This document shows, piece by piece, positions 42,991-54,575 of a DNA stretch of 64,000 bases. The stretch is from Polyodon spathula (lineage: Eukaryota; Chordata; Actinopteri; Acipenseriformes; Polyodontidae), in NCBI RefSeq assembly GCF_017654505.1, contig NW_024471555.1:248001-312000 (forward strand). Reading direction: 5' to 3'. The notes beneath the pieces were generated by a model, which saw only the letters and a list, made by a program, of their open reading frames with translations, ran no database searches and was not told the DNA's origin. Position 1 is the stretch's first letter. Each line of letters opens with the position of its first letter. The translations under genes were made by a program, and so were the position numbers.

Positions 42991-44030
42991 CCTGGCGCTC
43001 CTGCTCTGTTTATTCCAGGGTTATGACCCCAGTTCCCGCTGTCGTTTCTTCCTGCAAGTATGTGTCTTATGCTAATGTTAGTATTTTAAAACATTGCTGC
43101 TAGGAGGCCATTCATTTCAAGGGTGTTCAATTGTCCCAATAATTCAGCGTCAAGAACATGACTAGGTAACCCAGTCCATCCTCTTACCACTCTCTATGTA
43201 AAGAAGTGTCTGTTACCCTCTCTAAGTCTATTTCCAGGCTTGGATCCTCTCCGATCAAAAATTCCATAGCATACAAACACGCCAACAGACTCTTCAAAGA
43301 CCAATGATGTTTATGCATAGGCTTCATTGATTTGAGCTCAGTGATGGCATTCAAACAATTCCCTGAAATGAAAAGTTCTCCCTGCACACAGGATAGTTGT
43401 ACAATATGCATCTCTTGTATCAGGGCTACAACCAGAAAGCCTTCAAAAATCAATGATATGTTTAATATTCTTTTACCATGTCTCTAGCTTTGTGATGACG
43501 AGCTCCTTTTGCTTAAATGTGCAGAAATCATTAGAAGTTTGTCAGAACTTCGATGTGTGTTTTGAATCAAGGCCTTCTGGTGCACATTTGCAACCAGTTT
43601 TGTTACACTTTGTACTTATTATTTATAAATATGCTGATGTAGTGAGACATGACCTCATTTATAAGCTTCTTGTCATTTCAGCAATAAAGCTGAACGTGGT
43701 GCACAAATGTAATGCCTGTCCAGTTGAGTTTCAGATTCAGCTGAGAATTCCTAATGGCAATGTATCCCACAACACTGCCTATTACACTCTCCCAGCCCCT
43801 TAATAACAGTGATCAGCTGCTTCTCCAAGTCCCTTCATCAGGTTAACATGACTGAGGCTGGGTATGAACCAGCGACCCTGCACATCACAGCAAGCTTCTT
43901 AAGCACTGTCCCAAAGAGCGGGGCTCATCTGCATTCATTCGTGGTTATAGAGCTTTTATCCTTGTTTCACTGATGGGACAGAGTCCGTAGCGGCAGTGCA
44001 TTGCACGACACATTACATGACGTGTCCCTA
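42991..44030. other. intron with small relics
   Basis: At 43152-43230 a single diverged monomer (AACATGACTAGGTAACCCAG, then TACCACTCTCTATGTAAAGA) belongs to the CR1 ORF2 segment that built the 62-bp array. At about 43862-43882 GGGTATGAACCAGCGACCCT has a B-box-like complement, so a tRNA-SINE scrap is possible. No exon is seen. Confidence 0.5.
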
Positions 44031-44233
44031 ATTACTGTGCATTTACATAGAAGTTACTTAAATCTTTTTGCATGATATATGTAAGTACATAATTGTATCA
44101 GGTTAGGGTTAGGGTCATATCATGCAAAAAGATTTACACATTAACTACATTTTAATTATGTATAATAACATTGCAATTCTGTGTAAGTACACATGTATTT
44201 ACTAAGTAGCTTGTATGTGAATGCACAGTAACT
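44031..44233. mobile_element. MITE with long palindrome
   Basis: The outer ends ATTACTGTGCATTTACATA (44031) and the complement of TATGTGAATGCACAGTAAC (ending about 44232) agree at 17 of 19 bases. An inner arm AAATCTTTTTGCATGATAT (44060-44078) is perfectly inverted at 44117-44135. The loop contains GGTTAGGGTTAGGG. The whole element can fold back. No coding capacity is seen. Confidence 0.85.
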
Positions 44234-45983
44234 GGAGACACTATGTGATGTGTTTGCAGCATTGCATTGAGACCCCGAGTGGAATTCAGGATGTGCAGTA
44301 CAGCAGGTGTGTGCCATTGTTTGCATTCCCTTCTTGCTTCTGATCTCAGGCTTGGGAAATTCTGGTTCTGCAGGCAAACACTTTCGCAGTTGTTTTTTGT
44401 TTGTTTATTGTTCGTCAGATCAAAGAACATTGTGTTTCAAATTAAAACTTGCCTGGAGCACCCTTTTAGGAGGGTATAAGCAGAGTGCTGTTGGCTGCAT
44501 GTGATCCTCAGAGCTCCAGCAAAAGGGATAGGTCTGTGAGGTGTTTGCTCCACTGTGCAGGGAGAGGGATTCCCTTATAAGAGGGTATAAGCAGAGCGCT
44601 GTTGGCTGCATGTGATCCTCACAGCTCCAGCACAAGGAATAGGTCTGTGAGGTGTTTGCTCCATTGTGCAGGGAGAGGGATTCCCTGTTGTTGCACAAGT
44701 GGTTTGTGTACGGCTTTGCTTAAAGTGATTGTAGCTAAGAAAACATTTTCTTAAATTAACAGTTGAGCATTTCAATTTGTTATGTAGGTTTATAACATGC
44801 AGTTTGATAGAAACACATGTTGTAATAAGCAAGTGTTTTTATTTTAAAACATGATATCTGGTCCTGCTCTAGGTTAAAGAGACCTCTGCTTGCAAGCCAG
44901 ATTTCCAGAGAATGTTGTACTTCCTTGGCCATTGCATCTGTAGGGGGAAATCTATCCGCAACCCTTTAATTGTGTTACATGTTCCCATGTGTTGCTACAA
45001 CTGTTTATGTAAGATGTGTATAATGTTTTAATTATTAATTTTTATCTGGACCATTTTTTTCACTTTTAAATGGCGGTGCTCTCTGGCTCTTTCTATTATA
45101 GCTTTTAATATATATCTATTATAGCCATCTTGCAATGGAATGCAATTTAAAAGAATAAAGCAATACACGCACCTTGCTGAATTACCTAATTAGTCTCAGA
45201 AAGTAAGTTGTTATTTTGAGGATGAGTGCGGCCATGCTGAACACGCACGTTACACAGCTTTTTGCGGTCGGTTTTTTCCCTTTATTAATTTGGGCCTTGG
45301 TGTTTACTGCGACATGGGTTTCTGTCAAAGCTGCACATTGAGTCCTGCTGCATGGAGCTCCTGGACATTCCAAACAGGTAGGAATTATTTTACAAAACTT
45401 TAACAATCAACATGGCATCGTTTGAAAATGGACAATTACTGGAAATCAGCGTGCTTCCTTCAGCAGGAGTGACATCAGCAGAAGGGGCTTCACACTTTAC
45501 TCAGCTATTGCTGACATGGTTATACACCTGTAAAGAGTCATGGTAAGCAAACAAGGACACCTTAATTATAATTGAGGAAGTACATTTCCGAGAATCATTA
45601 GTCATCACCACACAAGGGTGTCGTCATGTCATTGCTGGAACTAAGTTGTTGTTGTTTTTGTTACCAGTTTTATTCTGTTATAATTGTTTTTGTTCCTGTC
45701 AGAAAATCTGCCTTTGCGTTTGCTTCAGAATAGGGACCCAGAGGCCATATTTTCAGAGCGTTTCCTCCATTCTTTAATTGACTCCAATTTTTTGAAAGGA
45801 GATAAAATCATGTTAATGTTACAAAATGAAAAATAAAAGACACTGAGAGAACTGAAATGTATAACTTGAGTGTTTGGGTCTAGTTTTGTAAAATTAACAG
45901 ATGTTTTACCTTTCAAAAAATAGGAGTTGAATAAAGAATGAGGTAAATGCTTTGAAAACGTGTCCCCATGTGTCTATTTGAAT
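44234..45983. other. intron; one tandem duplication, no gene
   Basis: A segment of about 110 bases at 44469-44576 (AGGGTATAAGCAGAG...GAGAGGGATTCCCT) is repeated at 44580-44687 with few changes. The rest is A/T-rich without a recognised exon. Confidence 0.6.
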
Positions 45984-46413
45984 GACCCTGCTGTTCCAGT
46001 GTGTGTATGTGTTGCAGACAGTCTGTTTGAATGACCCTGCTGTTCCAGTGTGTGTGTGTGTGTGTGTGTGTTGCAGACAGTCTGTTTGAATGATAGACTT
46101 GCTGTTCCAGTGTGTGTGTGTGTGTGTGTGCAGACAGTCTGTTTGAATGACCCTGCTGTTCCAGTGTGTGTGTGTGTGTGTGTGTGTTGCAGACAGTCTG
46201 TTTGAGTGATCCTGCTGTTCCAGTGTGTGTGTGTGTTGCAGACAGTCTGTTTGAGTGATCCTGCTGTTCCAGTGTGTGTGTGTGTTGCAGACAGTCTGTT
46301 TGAGTGACCCTGCTGTTCCAGTGTGTGTGTGTGTGTGTTGCAGACAGTCTGTTTGAATGACCCTGCTGTTCCAGTGTGTGTGTGTGTGTGTTGTTTGAGT
46401 GACCCTGCTGTTC

Positions 46414-46480
<67 letters not shown>

Positions 46481-46490
46481 GCAGACAGTA
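45984..46490 (+). repeat. minisatellite of (GT)n plus AG motifs before a DOCK exon
   Basis: About nine units run GACAGTCTGTTTGAATGACC, CTGCTGTTCCAG, (TG)n, TTGCA, with 45-65 bases set by the GT count. Each unit ends TGTGTTGCAGACAG and also contains CTGTTCCAG, both resembling 3' splice sites. The last unit has a GT run of about 57 bases. Confidence 0.93.
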
Positions 46491-46548
46491 TGTAATCCCA
46501 GTGTAAATAACAGTGGTCACAGCCTAGCTCCTCTTCTCCTGGATGCAG

Positions 46549-46744
46549 GGCGACAGCAGGAAACTGGAGGACATCAACGTGTACAGAAACCTCCCGTCCA
46601 CCAGGAGCAACGGTGAGCAGCAGAGCCAGCACTCCATGGTCTCCACCATGAAGGGAACCCTGGGAGGGGCTAGCGGGCTGAGCAGCAGCAAGGACAGCTT
46701 CCAGATCGCCACTCTCATCTGCTCCACCAAGTTCATCCAGAACG
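46549..46744 (+). CDS. dock1/dock5: DOCK1/5-type exon (KLEDINVY...KDSFQIATLICSTK)
   Basis: The 196-base exon runs from phase 0 to phase 1, with acceptor CCTCTTCTCCTGGATGCAG and donor AAC G|GTGCGT. It reads GDSRKLEDINVYRNLPSTRS, then a Ser/Gly/Met-rich stretch, then SKDSFQIATLICSTKFIQN. DOCK5 has YK|GDxKKMED and SFQIATLICSTKLTQN here, so this exon leans towards DOCK5. The low-complexity middle is longer and unlike either mammalian paralogue as I remember them. It joins the exon at 52411 in phase. Confidence 0.9.
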
Positions 46745-47269
46745 GTGCGTCTGTCTGTCTGTCTGTCTGCTCCACCAAACGCACCCAGAACACCCCGGTA
46801 AGGTAGGGAGTGATTCATTAGAGTTCAGAAGGGAGGATCTGTTCAGATTCCAAATGTTTTGTGGAAAAGTGTCCTTGTTTTGTTAATTGTCGTACAGTGT
46901 CATGTTTCAATAAATGTGTTACCCTTATGCCCTAGTTTATAAAGATGTGCAATGGCTGTTTGTTGGGGTTGGGAAGTGATTGCTGTGTGTGTGTGTGTGG
47001 GTAGGTATTACTATCAATGTGGGGACAAAATTTGAGAAAAATGTACCCACAAAGATAGTAACTCCTGAAAAAATGACTTTGTGGGGACGTCCCCACTTTG
47101 TAAAACACCTCTCTAAGAACTAAATATGTTTTTTAAAAAAAAAAAAAGTAACAAAATATTTAGTTTGTTGTCGACTTTCACCCGGTTTGGAGTTTTGTCT
47201 AACTGGAGTTAGAAATAGTAAATAAAAATGTAGTGAGAGTCAATGAGAAGTCCCCACAAATATAGGAAT

Positions 47270-47300
<31 letters not shown>

Positions 47301-48139
47301 AGTGTGTGGATGGTGCTAGCTGTTATTAGCTGCCAATAAAACCGCATTGCACTAAAAGAGCTTTGGTGAGTGTGTCAATTACTCCCATGCTCACTACAGT
47401 ATTCCATCACTGAGTGCTTTCCTAGTTAAGCATGAACTCGTGACTGACATTCAGTTTGCATCCACCCACTCATCTGGGCTCAGCTTAATGCAGCTGAAAT
47501 GAAGAGTAAATTGAAAGTTATCACATTAAGTGGCAATGCCTTTGACACTTGATGCACAGTTAACAGAATCCACAATGTTCCAATGAAGAAGGGTGAGTGA
47601 TTTATTACAGTATATTGGGTACTTGTCATAAAAAAAAAGAAAAGCCAACCATTCCAGTATGTATAGTGCACAGGAATTTTAAGACAAACATGCAAAAACT
47701 GAGCTCAGTAGCCCTGTGTTGTCTACATTGTTTTCTTCCAGTTATTAAAGTTGGCATGGTGAGTTTGCATTATATTTTCATGTAACCCGCTTTCCCTTAT
47801 GCTTATGCTTTGTATTTACTGAGCTTAGGTTTCTACTACTATGCTTACCATACTTCCCAAAAATGTCTCGTGCTTGTCTGAGATTGAGCATGCATTACAA
47901 TGTTTTCATTCTGCTTTACTGCACGTTACTAAGGATTGCAACGTGGATCTATGCAGATGTAATCAATGTAAGGTTTTGTGCAGTCGAATGCAGTGTCTCC
48001 GTCCCCCTCCCGGCGTTACTGAGCTCGACAGTCAGGTGTATATGTGTCGCTCAGGGCAGCATTCCCCTCTTTCTCTGTAAGCGCTGCTTAGCTCTCCACT
48101 GTCTCTTCTGCATATCATTTTCACAAAAAAAGGCACTTT
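46745..48139. other. intron; fish repeat flanked by (GT)n at 46985-47300
   Basis: A GT run at about 46985 and another at about 47277 bracket a segment with GTGGGGACAAAATTTGAG and GTGGGGACGTCCCCACTTTG. This is a repeat type I have seen in fish introns. The remainder has no recognised exon. Confidence 0.5.
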
Positions 48140-49725
48140 CATAAGAACATAAGAACATAAGAAAGTTTACAAACGAGAGGAGGCCATTCGGCCCATCTTG
48201 CTCGTTTGGTTCTTAGTAGCTTATTGATCCCAAAATCTCATCAAGCAGCTTCTTGAAGGATCCCAGGGTGTCAGCTTCAATAACATTACTGGGGAGTTGA
48301 TTCCAGACCCTCACAATTCTCTGTGTAAAAAAGTGTCTCCTATTTTCTGTTCTGAATGCCCCTTTTTCTAAACTCCATTTGTGACCCCTGGTCCTTGTTT
48401 CTTTTTTCAGGCTGAAAAAGTCCCTTGGGTCGACACTGTCAATACCTTTTAGAATTTTGAATGCTTGAATTAGGTCGCCACGTAGTCTTCTTTGTTCAAG
48501 ACTGAACAGATTCAATTCTTTTAGCCTGTCTGCATATGACATGCCTTTTAAGCCCGGAATAATTCTGGTCGCTCTTTGCACTCTTTGTAGAGCAGCAATA
48601 TCTTTTTTATAGCGAGGTGACCAGAACTGAACACAATATTCAAGAAGAGGTCTTACTAGTGCATTGTACAGTTTTAACATTACTTCCCTTGATTTAAATT
48701 CAACACTTTTCACAATGTATCCGAGCATCTTGTTAGCCTTTTTTATAGCTTCCCCTCATTGTCTAGATGAAGACATTTCTGAGTCAACAAAAACTCCTAG
48801 GTCTTTTTCATAGATTCCTTCTTCCAATTTCAATATCTCCCATATGATATTTATAATGTACATTTTTATTTCCTGCGTGCAGTACCTTACACTTTTCTCT
48901 ATTAAATGTCATTTGCCATGTGTCTGCCCAGTTCTGAATCTTGTCTAGATCATTTTGAATGACCTTTGCTGCTGCAACAGTGTTTGCCACTCCTCCTACT
49001 TTTGTGTCGTCTGCAAATTTAACAAGTTTGCTTACTATACCAGAATCTAAATCATTAATGTAGATTAGGAATAGCAGAGGACCTAATACTGATCCCTGTG
49101 GTACACCGCTGGTTACCACACTCCATTTTGAGGTTTTTCCTCTAATCAGTACTTTCTGTTTTCTACATGTTAACCACTCCCTAATCCATGTACATGTGTT
49201 TCCTTGAATCCCAACTGCGTTCAGTTTGAGAATTAATCTTTTGTGTGGGACTTTGTCAAAAGCTTTCTGGAATTCTAAATAAACCATGTCATATGCTTTG
49301 CAATTATCCATTATCGATGTTGCATCCTCAAAAAAATCAAGCAAGTTAGTTAGGCACGATCTCCCTTTCCTAAAACCATGTTGACTGTCTCCCAGTACCC
49401 TGTTACCATATAGGTAATTTTCCATTTTGGATCTTATTATAGTTTCCATAAGTTTGCATATAATAGAAGTCAGGCTTACTGGTCTGTAGTTACCTGGTTC
49501 AGTTTTGTTTCCCTTTTTGTGGATCGGTATTACGTTTGCAATTTTCCAGTCTGTCGGTACCACCCCTGTGTCAAGAGACTGCTGCATGATCTTGGTTAGC
49601 GGTTTGTAAATTACTTCTTTCATTTCTTTGAGTACTACTGGGAGGATCTCATCCGGCCCAGGGGATTTGTTTATTTTAAGAGCTCCTAGTCCCTTTAACA
49701 CTTCTGCCTCAGTTATGCTAAAGTT
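48140..49725 (-). mobile_element. CR1 LINE copy 3, minus strand, 5'-truncated
   Basis: The 3' tail (complement of the TTCTTATG octamers) is at 48140. The element runs to the complement of the NNFSITEAEV codons at about 49725, where similarity to copy 1 stops abruptly. It contains the RT core (NYRPVSLTS, VPQGSVLGP, FADD) and the C-terminal region. One extra base after MGDIEIG breaks the frame near 48825. A TGT-to-TGA change near 48757 puts a stop where copy 1 has RQCGEA. It cannot act alone. Confidence 0.95.
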
Positions 49726-49851
49726 CCTGGGAGTTTCCTGGGAGCTCAGGGATGAACTCAACCTCTCAGACTCTCAGGTGCTGTCTGTCTCGCTGCTTGT
49801 TTTTCTTTTTCACTCTTATTGACCTTTTCACTCACAATTAGGAAATACTTT

Positions 49852-52331
49852 ACTGTGGTCTAGTGGTTAGAGCTGAGTGACTGGGAGGAAGGCAATGTGG
49901 ATTAGTGGCTAGAACTGAGTGACGGAGGGAGGCAGTGTGGATTAGTGTTTAGAGCTGAGGGGGCTGGGTGGCAGTGTGGATTAGTGTTTAGAGCTGAGGG
50001 GCTGGGAGGCAGTGTGGATTAGTGTTTTGAGCTGAGGGGCTGGGAGGCAGTGTGGATTAGTGTTTAGAGCTGAGTGGGCTGGGTGGCAGTGTGGATTAGT
50101 GTTTTGAGGGGGCTGGGAGGCAGTGTGGATTAGTGTTTAGAGCTGAGGGGCTGGGAGGCAGTGTGGATTAGTGTTTAGAGATGAGGGGCTGGGAGGCAGT
50201 GTGGATTAGTGTTTAGAGCTGAGGGGCTGGGAGGCAGTGTGGATTAGTGTTTAGAGCTGAGGGGCTGGGAGGCAGTGTGGGTTAGTGTTTAGAGCTGAGG
50301 GGCTGGGAGGCAGTGTGGATTAGTGTTTAGAGCTGAGGGGCTGGGAGGCAGTGTGGATTAGTGTTTTGAGGGGGCTGGGAGGCAGTGTGGGTTAGTGTTT
50401 AGAGCTGAGGGGCTGGGTGGCAGTGTGGGTTAGTGTTTTGAGGGGGCTGGGAGGCAGTGTGGATTAGTGTTTAGAGCTGAGGGGCTGGGAGGCAGTGTGG
50501 ATTAGTGTTTAGAGCTGAGGGGCTGGGAGGCAGTGTGGATTAGTGTTTAGAGCTGAGGGGCTGGGAGGCAGTGTGGATTAGTGTTTAGAGCTGAGGGGCT
50601 GGGAGGCAGTGTGGATTAGTGTTTTGAGGGGGCTGGGAGGCAGTGTGGATTAGTGTTTAGAGCTGAGGGGCTGGGTGGCAGTGTGGGTTAGTGTTTTGAG
50701 GGGGCTGGGAGGCAGTGTGGGTTAGTGTTTAGAGCTGAGGGGCTGGGAGGCAGTGTGGATTAGTGTTTAGAGCTGAGGGGCTGGGAGGCAGTGTGGATTA
50801 GTGTTTAGAGCTGAGGGGCTGGGAGGCAGTGTGGATTAGTGTTTAGAGCTGAGGGGCTGGGAGGCAGTGTGGATTAGTGTTTAGAGCTGAGGGGCTGGGA
50901 GGCAGTGTGGATTAGTGTTTAGAGCTGAGGGGCTGGGAGGCAGTGTGGATTAGTGTTTAGAGCTGAGAGGCTGGGAGGCAGTGTGGATTAGTGTTTTGAG
51001 GGGGCTGGGAGGCAGTGTGGATTAGTGTTTAGAGCTGAGGGGCTGGGAGGCAGTGTGGATTAGTGTTTAGAGCTGAGGGCTGGGAGGCAGTGTGGATTAG
51101 TGTTTAGAGCTGAGGGGCTGGGAGGCAGTGTGGATTAGTGTTTAGAGCTGAGAGGCTGGGAGGCAGTGTGGATTAGTGTTTTGAGGGGGGCTGGGAGGCA
51201 GTGTGGATTAGTGTTTAGAGCTGAGGGGCTGGGAGGCAGTGTGGATTAGTGTTTAGAGCTGAGGGGCTGGGTGGCAGTGTGGATTAGTGTTTTGAGGGGG
51301 CTGGGAGGCAGTGTGGATTAGTGTTTAGAGCTGAGGGGCTGGGTGGCAGTGTGGATTAGTGTTTTGAGGGGGCTGGGAGGCAGTGTGGATTAGTGTTTAG
51401 AGCTGAGGGGCTGGGTGGCAGTGTGGATTAGTGTTTAGAGCTGAGGGGCTGGGAGGCAGTGTGGATTAGTGTTTAGAGCTGAGGGGCTGGGAGGCAGTGT
51501 GGATTAGTGTTTAGAGCTGAGGGGCTGGGAGGCAGTGTGGATTAGTGTTTTGAGGAGGGCTGGGAGGCAGTGTGGATTAGTGTTTAGAGCTGAGGGGCTG
51601 GGAGGCAGTGTGGATTAGTGTTTAGAGCTGAGGGGCTGGGAGGCAGTGTGGATTAGTGTTTAGAGCTGAGGGGCTGGGAGGCAGTGTGGATTAGTGTTTA
51701 GAGCTGAGGGGCTGGGTGGCAGTGTGGATTAGTGTTTTGAGGGGGCTGGGAGGCAGTGTGGATTAGTGTTTAGAGCTGAGGGCTGGGAGGCAGTGTGGAT
51801 TAGTGTTTAGAGCTGAGGGGCTGGGAGGCAGTGTGGATTAGTGTTTAGAGCTGAGGGGCTGGGAGGCAGTGTGGATTAGTGTTTAGAGCTGAGGGGCTGG
51901 GAGGCAGTGTGGATTAGTGTTTAGAGCTGAGGGGCTGGGAGGCAGTGTGGGTTAGTGTTTAGAGCTGAGGGGCTGGGAGGCAGTGTGGATTAGTGTTTAG
52001 AGCTGAGGGGCTGGGAGGCAGTGTGGATTAGTGTTTTGAGGGGGCTGGGAGGCAGTGTGGATTAGTGTTTAGAGCTGAGGGCTGGGAGGCAGTGTGGATT
52101 AGTGTTTAGAGCTGAGGGGCTGGGAGGCAGTGTGGATTAGTGTTTTGAGGGGGCTGGGAGGCAGTGTGGATTAGTGTTTAGAGCTGAGGGGCTGGGAGGC
52201 AGTGTGGATTAGTGTTTAGAGCTGAGAGGCTGGGAGGTAGTGTGGATTAGTGTTTTGAGGGGGCTGGGAGGCAGCGTGGATTAGTGTTTAGAGCTGAGGG
52301 GGCTGGGAGGCAGTGTGGTCTACTGATTAGA
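49852..52331 (+). repeat. 38-bp minisatellite with tRNA A-box-like core, about 65 units
   Basis: The unit runs GGCAGTGTGGATTAGTGTTT, AGAGCTGAGGGGCTGGGA. The first unit (TGGTCTAGTGGTTAGAGCTG) and the last (TGTGGTCTACTGATTAGAC) keep the ancestral wording. A shorter 31-base variant with TTTTGAGGGGG recurs about a dozen times at irregular intervals. The family is the same as the array at 3300-4320 but on the other strand. Confidence 0.95.
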
Positions 52332-52410
52332 CCTATTTTGTCCTGTCTGTGTTACTGAAAGCTGCTACAGTATGCTTTGTTTCTGAACCCCTCTGTCTCC
52401 TCCTTCACAG

Positions 52411-52508
52411 TGGACCTCCTAGGCCTGTTGAAATGGTGTTCGAATCCGAGCCTGCTGGAGCAGAATCTGAGGAAGTTGATGGAGGTGGAGGGAGGGGAGG
52501 TGGTGAAG
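52411..52508 (+). CDS. dock1/dock5: DOCK1/5-type exon (VDLLGLLKW...GGEVVK)
   Basis: The 98-base exon completes Val (G|TG) and reads DLLGLLKWCSNPSLLEQNLR then KLMEVEGGEVVK, ending AAG|GTAAGC in phase 0. The acceptor is CTGTCTCCTCCTTCACAG. It is nearly the DOCK1 wording VDLLGLLKWRSNxSLLxQNLRxLMxVxGGEVVK, in the helical region after DHR-1. It lies directly after the 38-bp array, with about 80 bases between. Confidence 0.92.
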
Positions 52509-53775
52509 GTAAGCCAATTCAGGACATGTTTGAGTGGACTGAGGCACAACTTACTGTCTTCATGAGCAAATTCTACTGTACCTGAACAAAATAGTTTCAC
52601 AAATATATGAATCATTGTGAAGTCGTTGTGGTTAATGTATGTTTTTAATGCATTGAACAGTCACATATATACCTTCCTAAGTTAACACTTGCATTGTCAT
52701 TTAGCAGTTTTCCACCATGCTTTTCTGATGATAAAAACTATGCATTTACCAAGCAGACATGTTTTTTTTTAATTAGTGGATTCGGCCTTGTCGCTGACAC
52801 GAAATAATGTGAAACGCAACGCACCGACACTTTGCTGTGCTTTATTACACTTTGCTTTCACTGTGGGGCACTTTTACAAGCAGCCCTCTGAATCAGTCCC
52901 TCTGGCTTTTTGAATCCAGCCCTCTCACCACTCAGCTGAGCCCAGTTACATCAAACAGGCAGCTTCAGTTGGCAGTCAGTCCTCAGCCCCTGGGATGCTG
53001 CTTTAACCCGATTCAAATAAAAAATTACTAAAACAAGCAAGTGGCCAACAGGCTTGGGAGTTGAGAATGTAAATATTTGATGAGCAGTTAAAATGAGCTT
53101 GCTTCTTAAATGCAGCACACTTTTATTTGCCATCTGGGCTGTCACTACGTGCATCAGTATGTTATTTGCTTGTGCAGTTACTAGCTCAGTGTATTTAGTA
53201 TTGCATCTTGCTCATGTTTTTTAAGGTCCACAGATTTCACGTTGATGCAGACAGATCCACGCACTGTCTGCTCATGAGTCAGGCCAGTGAGCTTTGCTTT
53301 TGGTTGCAGCGTCCTCAAAGGGGTAAAAAGGTCATCATGAAAAAGAAGCATTTTTGTTCCCTTTTAAGGTCGCAGCAGCTTTTTTTCTTCCTCTTTGTTG
53401 TTATCTCATCACTGCCCCCACCTGGGAGGAAGCAGACACCAGCGCTCGGCATGTTGAATTAATGGGATTAATATCGCCGGTTTTATGGCTGTGATGGATA
53501 GCAGTTTGGGGTTAAATATATTTCCTATAATAAACATGTTGAGCAGAAGAAAGGGACCTGGATAGTGACTGGCAAAAGCGAGTATCTTATTAACCGTGGG
53601 TTATCACTTTTTAGCTGGCTTTATTTATTCATCAAGTCAAAGAGGCTGCACTGATAACAGCAATGTTTTTCACATTTTGATCACCGAGGATAAAAAATCT
53701 CCTTAGCTTCACAGGTTTTATTTTCTTAAAGTTCTTGTATTCTCCATTGGATACACATGGATTAAGACACTTGGG
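52509..53775. other. intron; no gene recognised
   Basis: Unique-looking sequence; small open frames only. Confidence 0.55.
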
Positions 53776-54040
53776 TACACAAGAACATAAATACACAAGA
53801 AAATGTGTGAATGAGAGGAAGCCTTTGGGACCAGCTTTGCTTGTCCGGTTCCTGCTGTCTGATTGATCTCAAACCTTTGTCAAGTTGGGTCTTAAAGGGT
53901 CTAGGTGTTTCTGCCTCAAAAGCATGAGTAGGTAATCCGCTTCCCTCTGCCCTAAGTCTATCTCTGGGTTTCTAATATCCCTTTTTTCCAGCGCCAGCAC
54001 TTCCTTGTCCTCTTTTTGTTTTGAATGCTTGGTAGATCTC
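53776..54040 (-). mobile_element. old CR1 3'-end relic, minus strand
   Basis: ACAAGAACATAAATACACAAGAAAATG with AATGAGAGGAAGCC, TTGCTTGTCCGGTTC, GATTGATCTCAAACCTTTGTCAAG and ATGAGTAGGTAATCCGCTTC parallels in order the complement of the CR1 3' end at 48140-48330. It is strongly diverged. Confidence 0.75.
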
Positions 54041-54485
54041 CCACTTCTTCCTCATGCTTCGCTTGATGGATCAATTAAGCCATTTTGGCCACTGTGAGTT
54101 TATTTGGACTGCTTAGTGTTTGGGATGAATTGGTCTTGCATTCCCAGCATGGGGTCTCTAAACTTTGTCCACCTACCCTCCATGGACTCTTCTTCCAGTG
54201 TGTTATTTGCATGCATCTCTAGTGTTGTTGTGTGAGCTGTGGTGCCGTCAGTGGTATCCATGTTTGTCGGTCTGTAGCACACTTCTAGCATGTCCTTTTG
54301 TTTTCTTGTCAGTTACCTTGACCCAGATGGATTGGCACAGGTTTTGGGTTCTGGCTATCTATTGGTTTTACTTCTATGTTGTCTTTATGTATAGACATAA
54401 AGTCCCAATGTCATCATAGTTTTCATAACCAAAGGATCTACGATGGCAGGTGGTTCCAATGTTTTTCTTCTGTCTCATTCTTCAG
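54041..54485. other. intron; no gene recognised
   Basis: Short intronic stretch leading to the acceptor at 54485. Confidence 0.55.
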
Positions 54486-54575
54486 TTCCTGCAGGACACT
54501 CTGGACGCCCTCTTCACTATAATGATGGAAAACGCTGAGACTGATATCTATGACTGCCTGATCTTTGATGCACTG
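54486..54575 (+). CDS. dock1/dock5: DOCK1/5-type exon ([10 protein letters not shown]...DCLIFDAL)
   Basis: Thirty codons, phase 0 to 0, between TCTGTCTCATTCTTCAG and CTG|GTAAGT. It reads [20 protein letters not shown] then [10 protein letters not shown]. The family has [30 protein letters not shown]. This is the last DOCK exon I can place. The next one (VFIIxLIxDxKFQHFNPVLE in the family) is not seen before 64000 and presumably lies beyond the window, or is lost. Confidence 0.93.
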
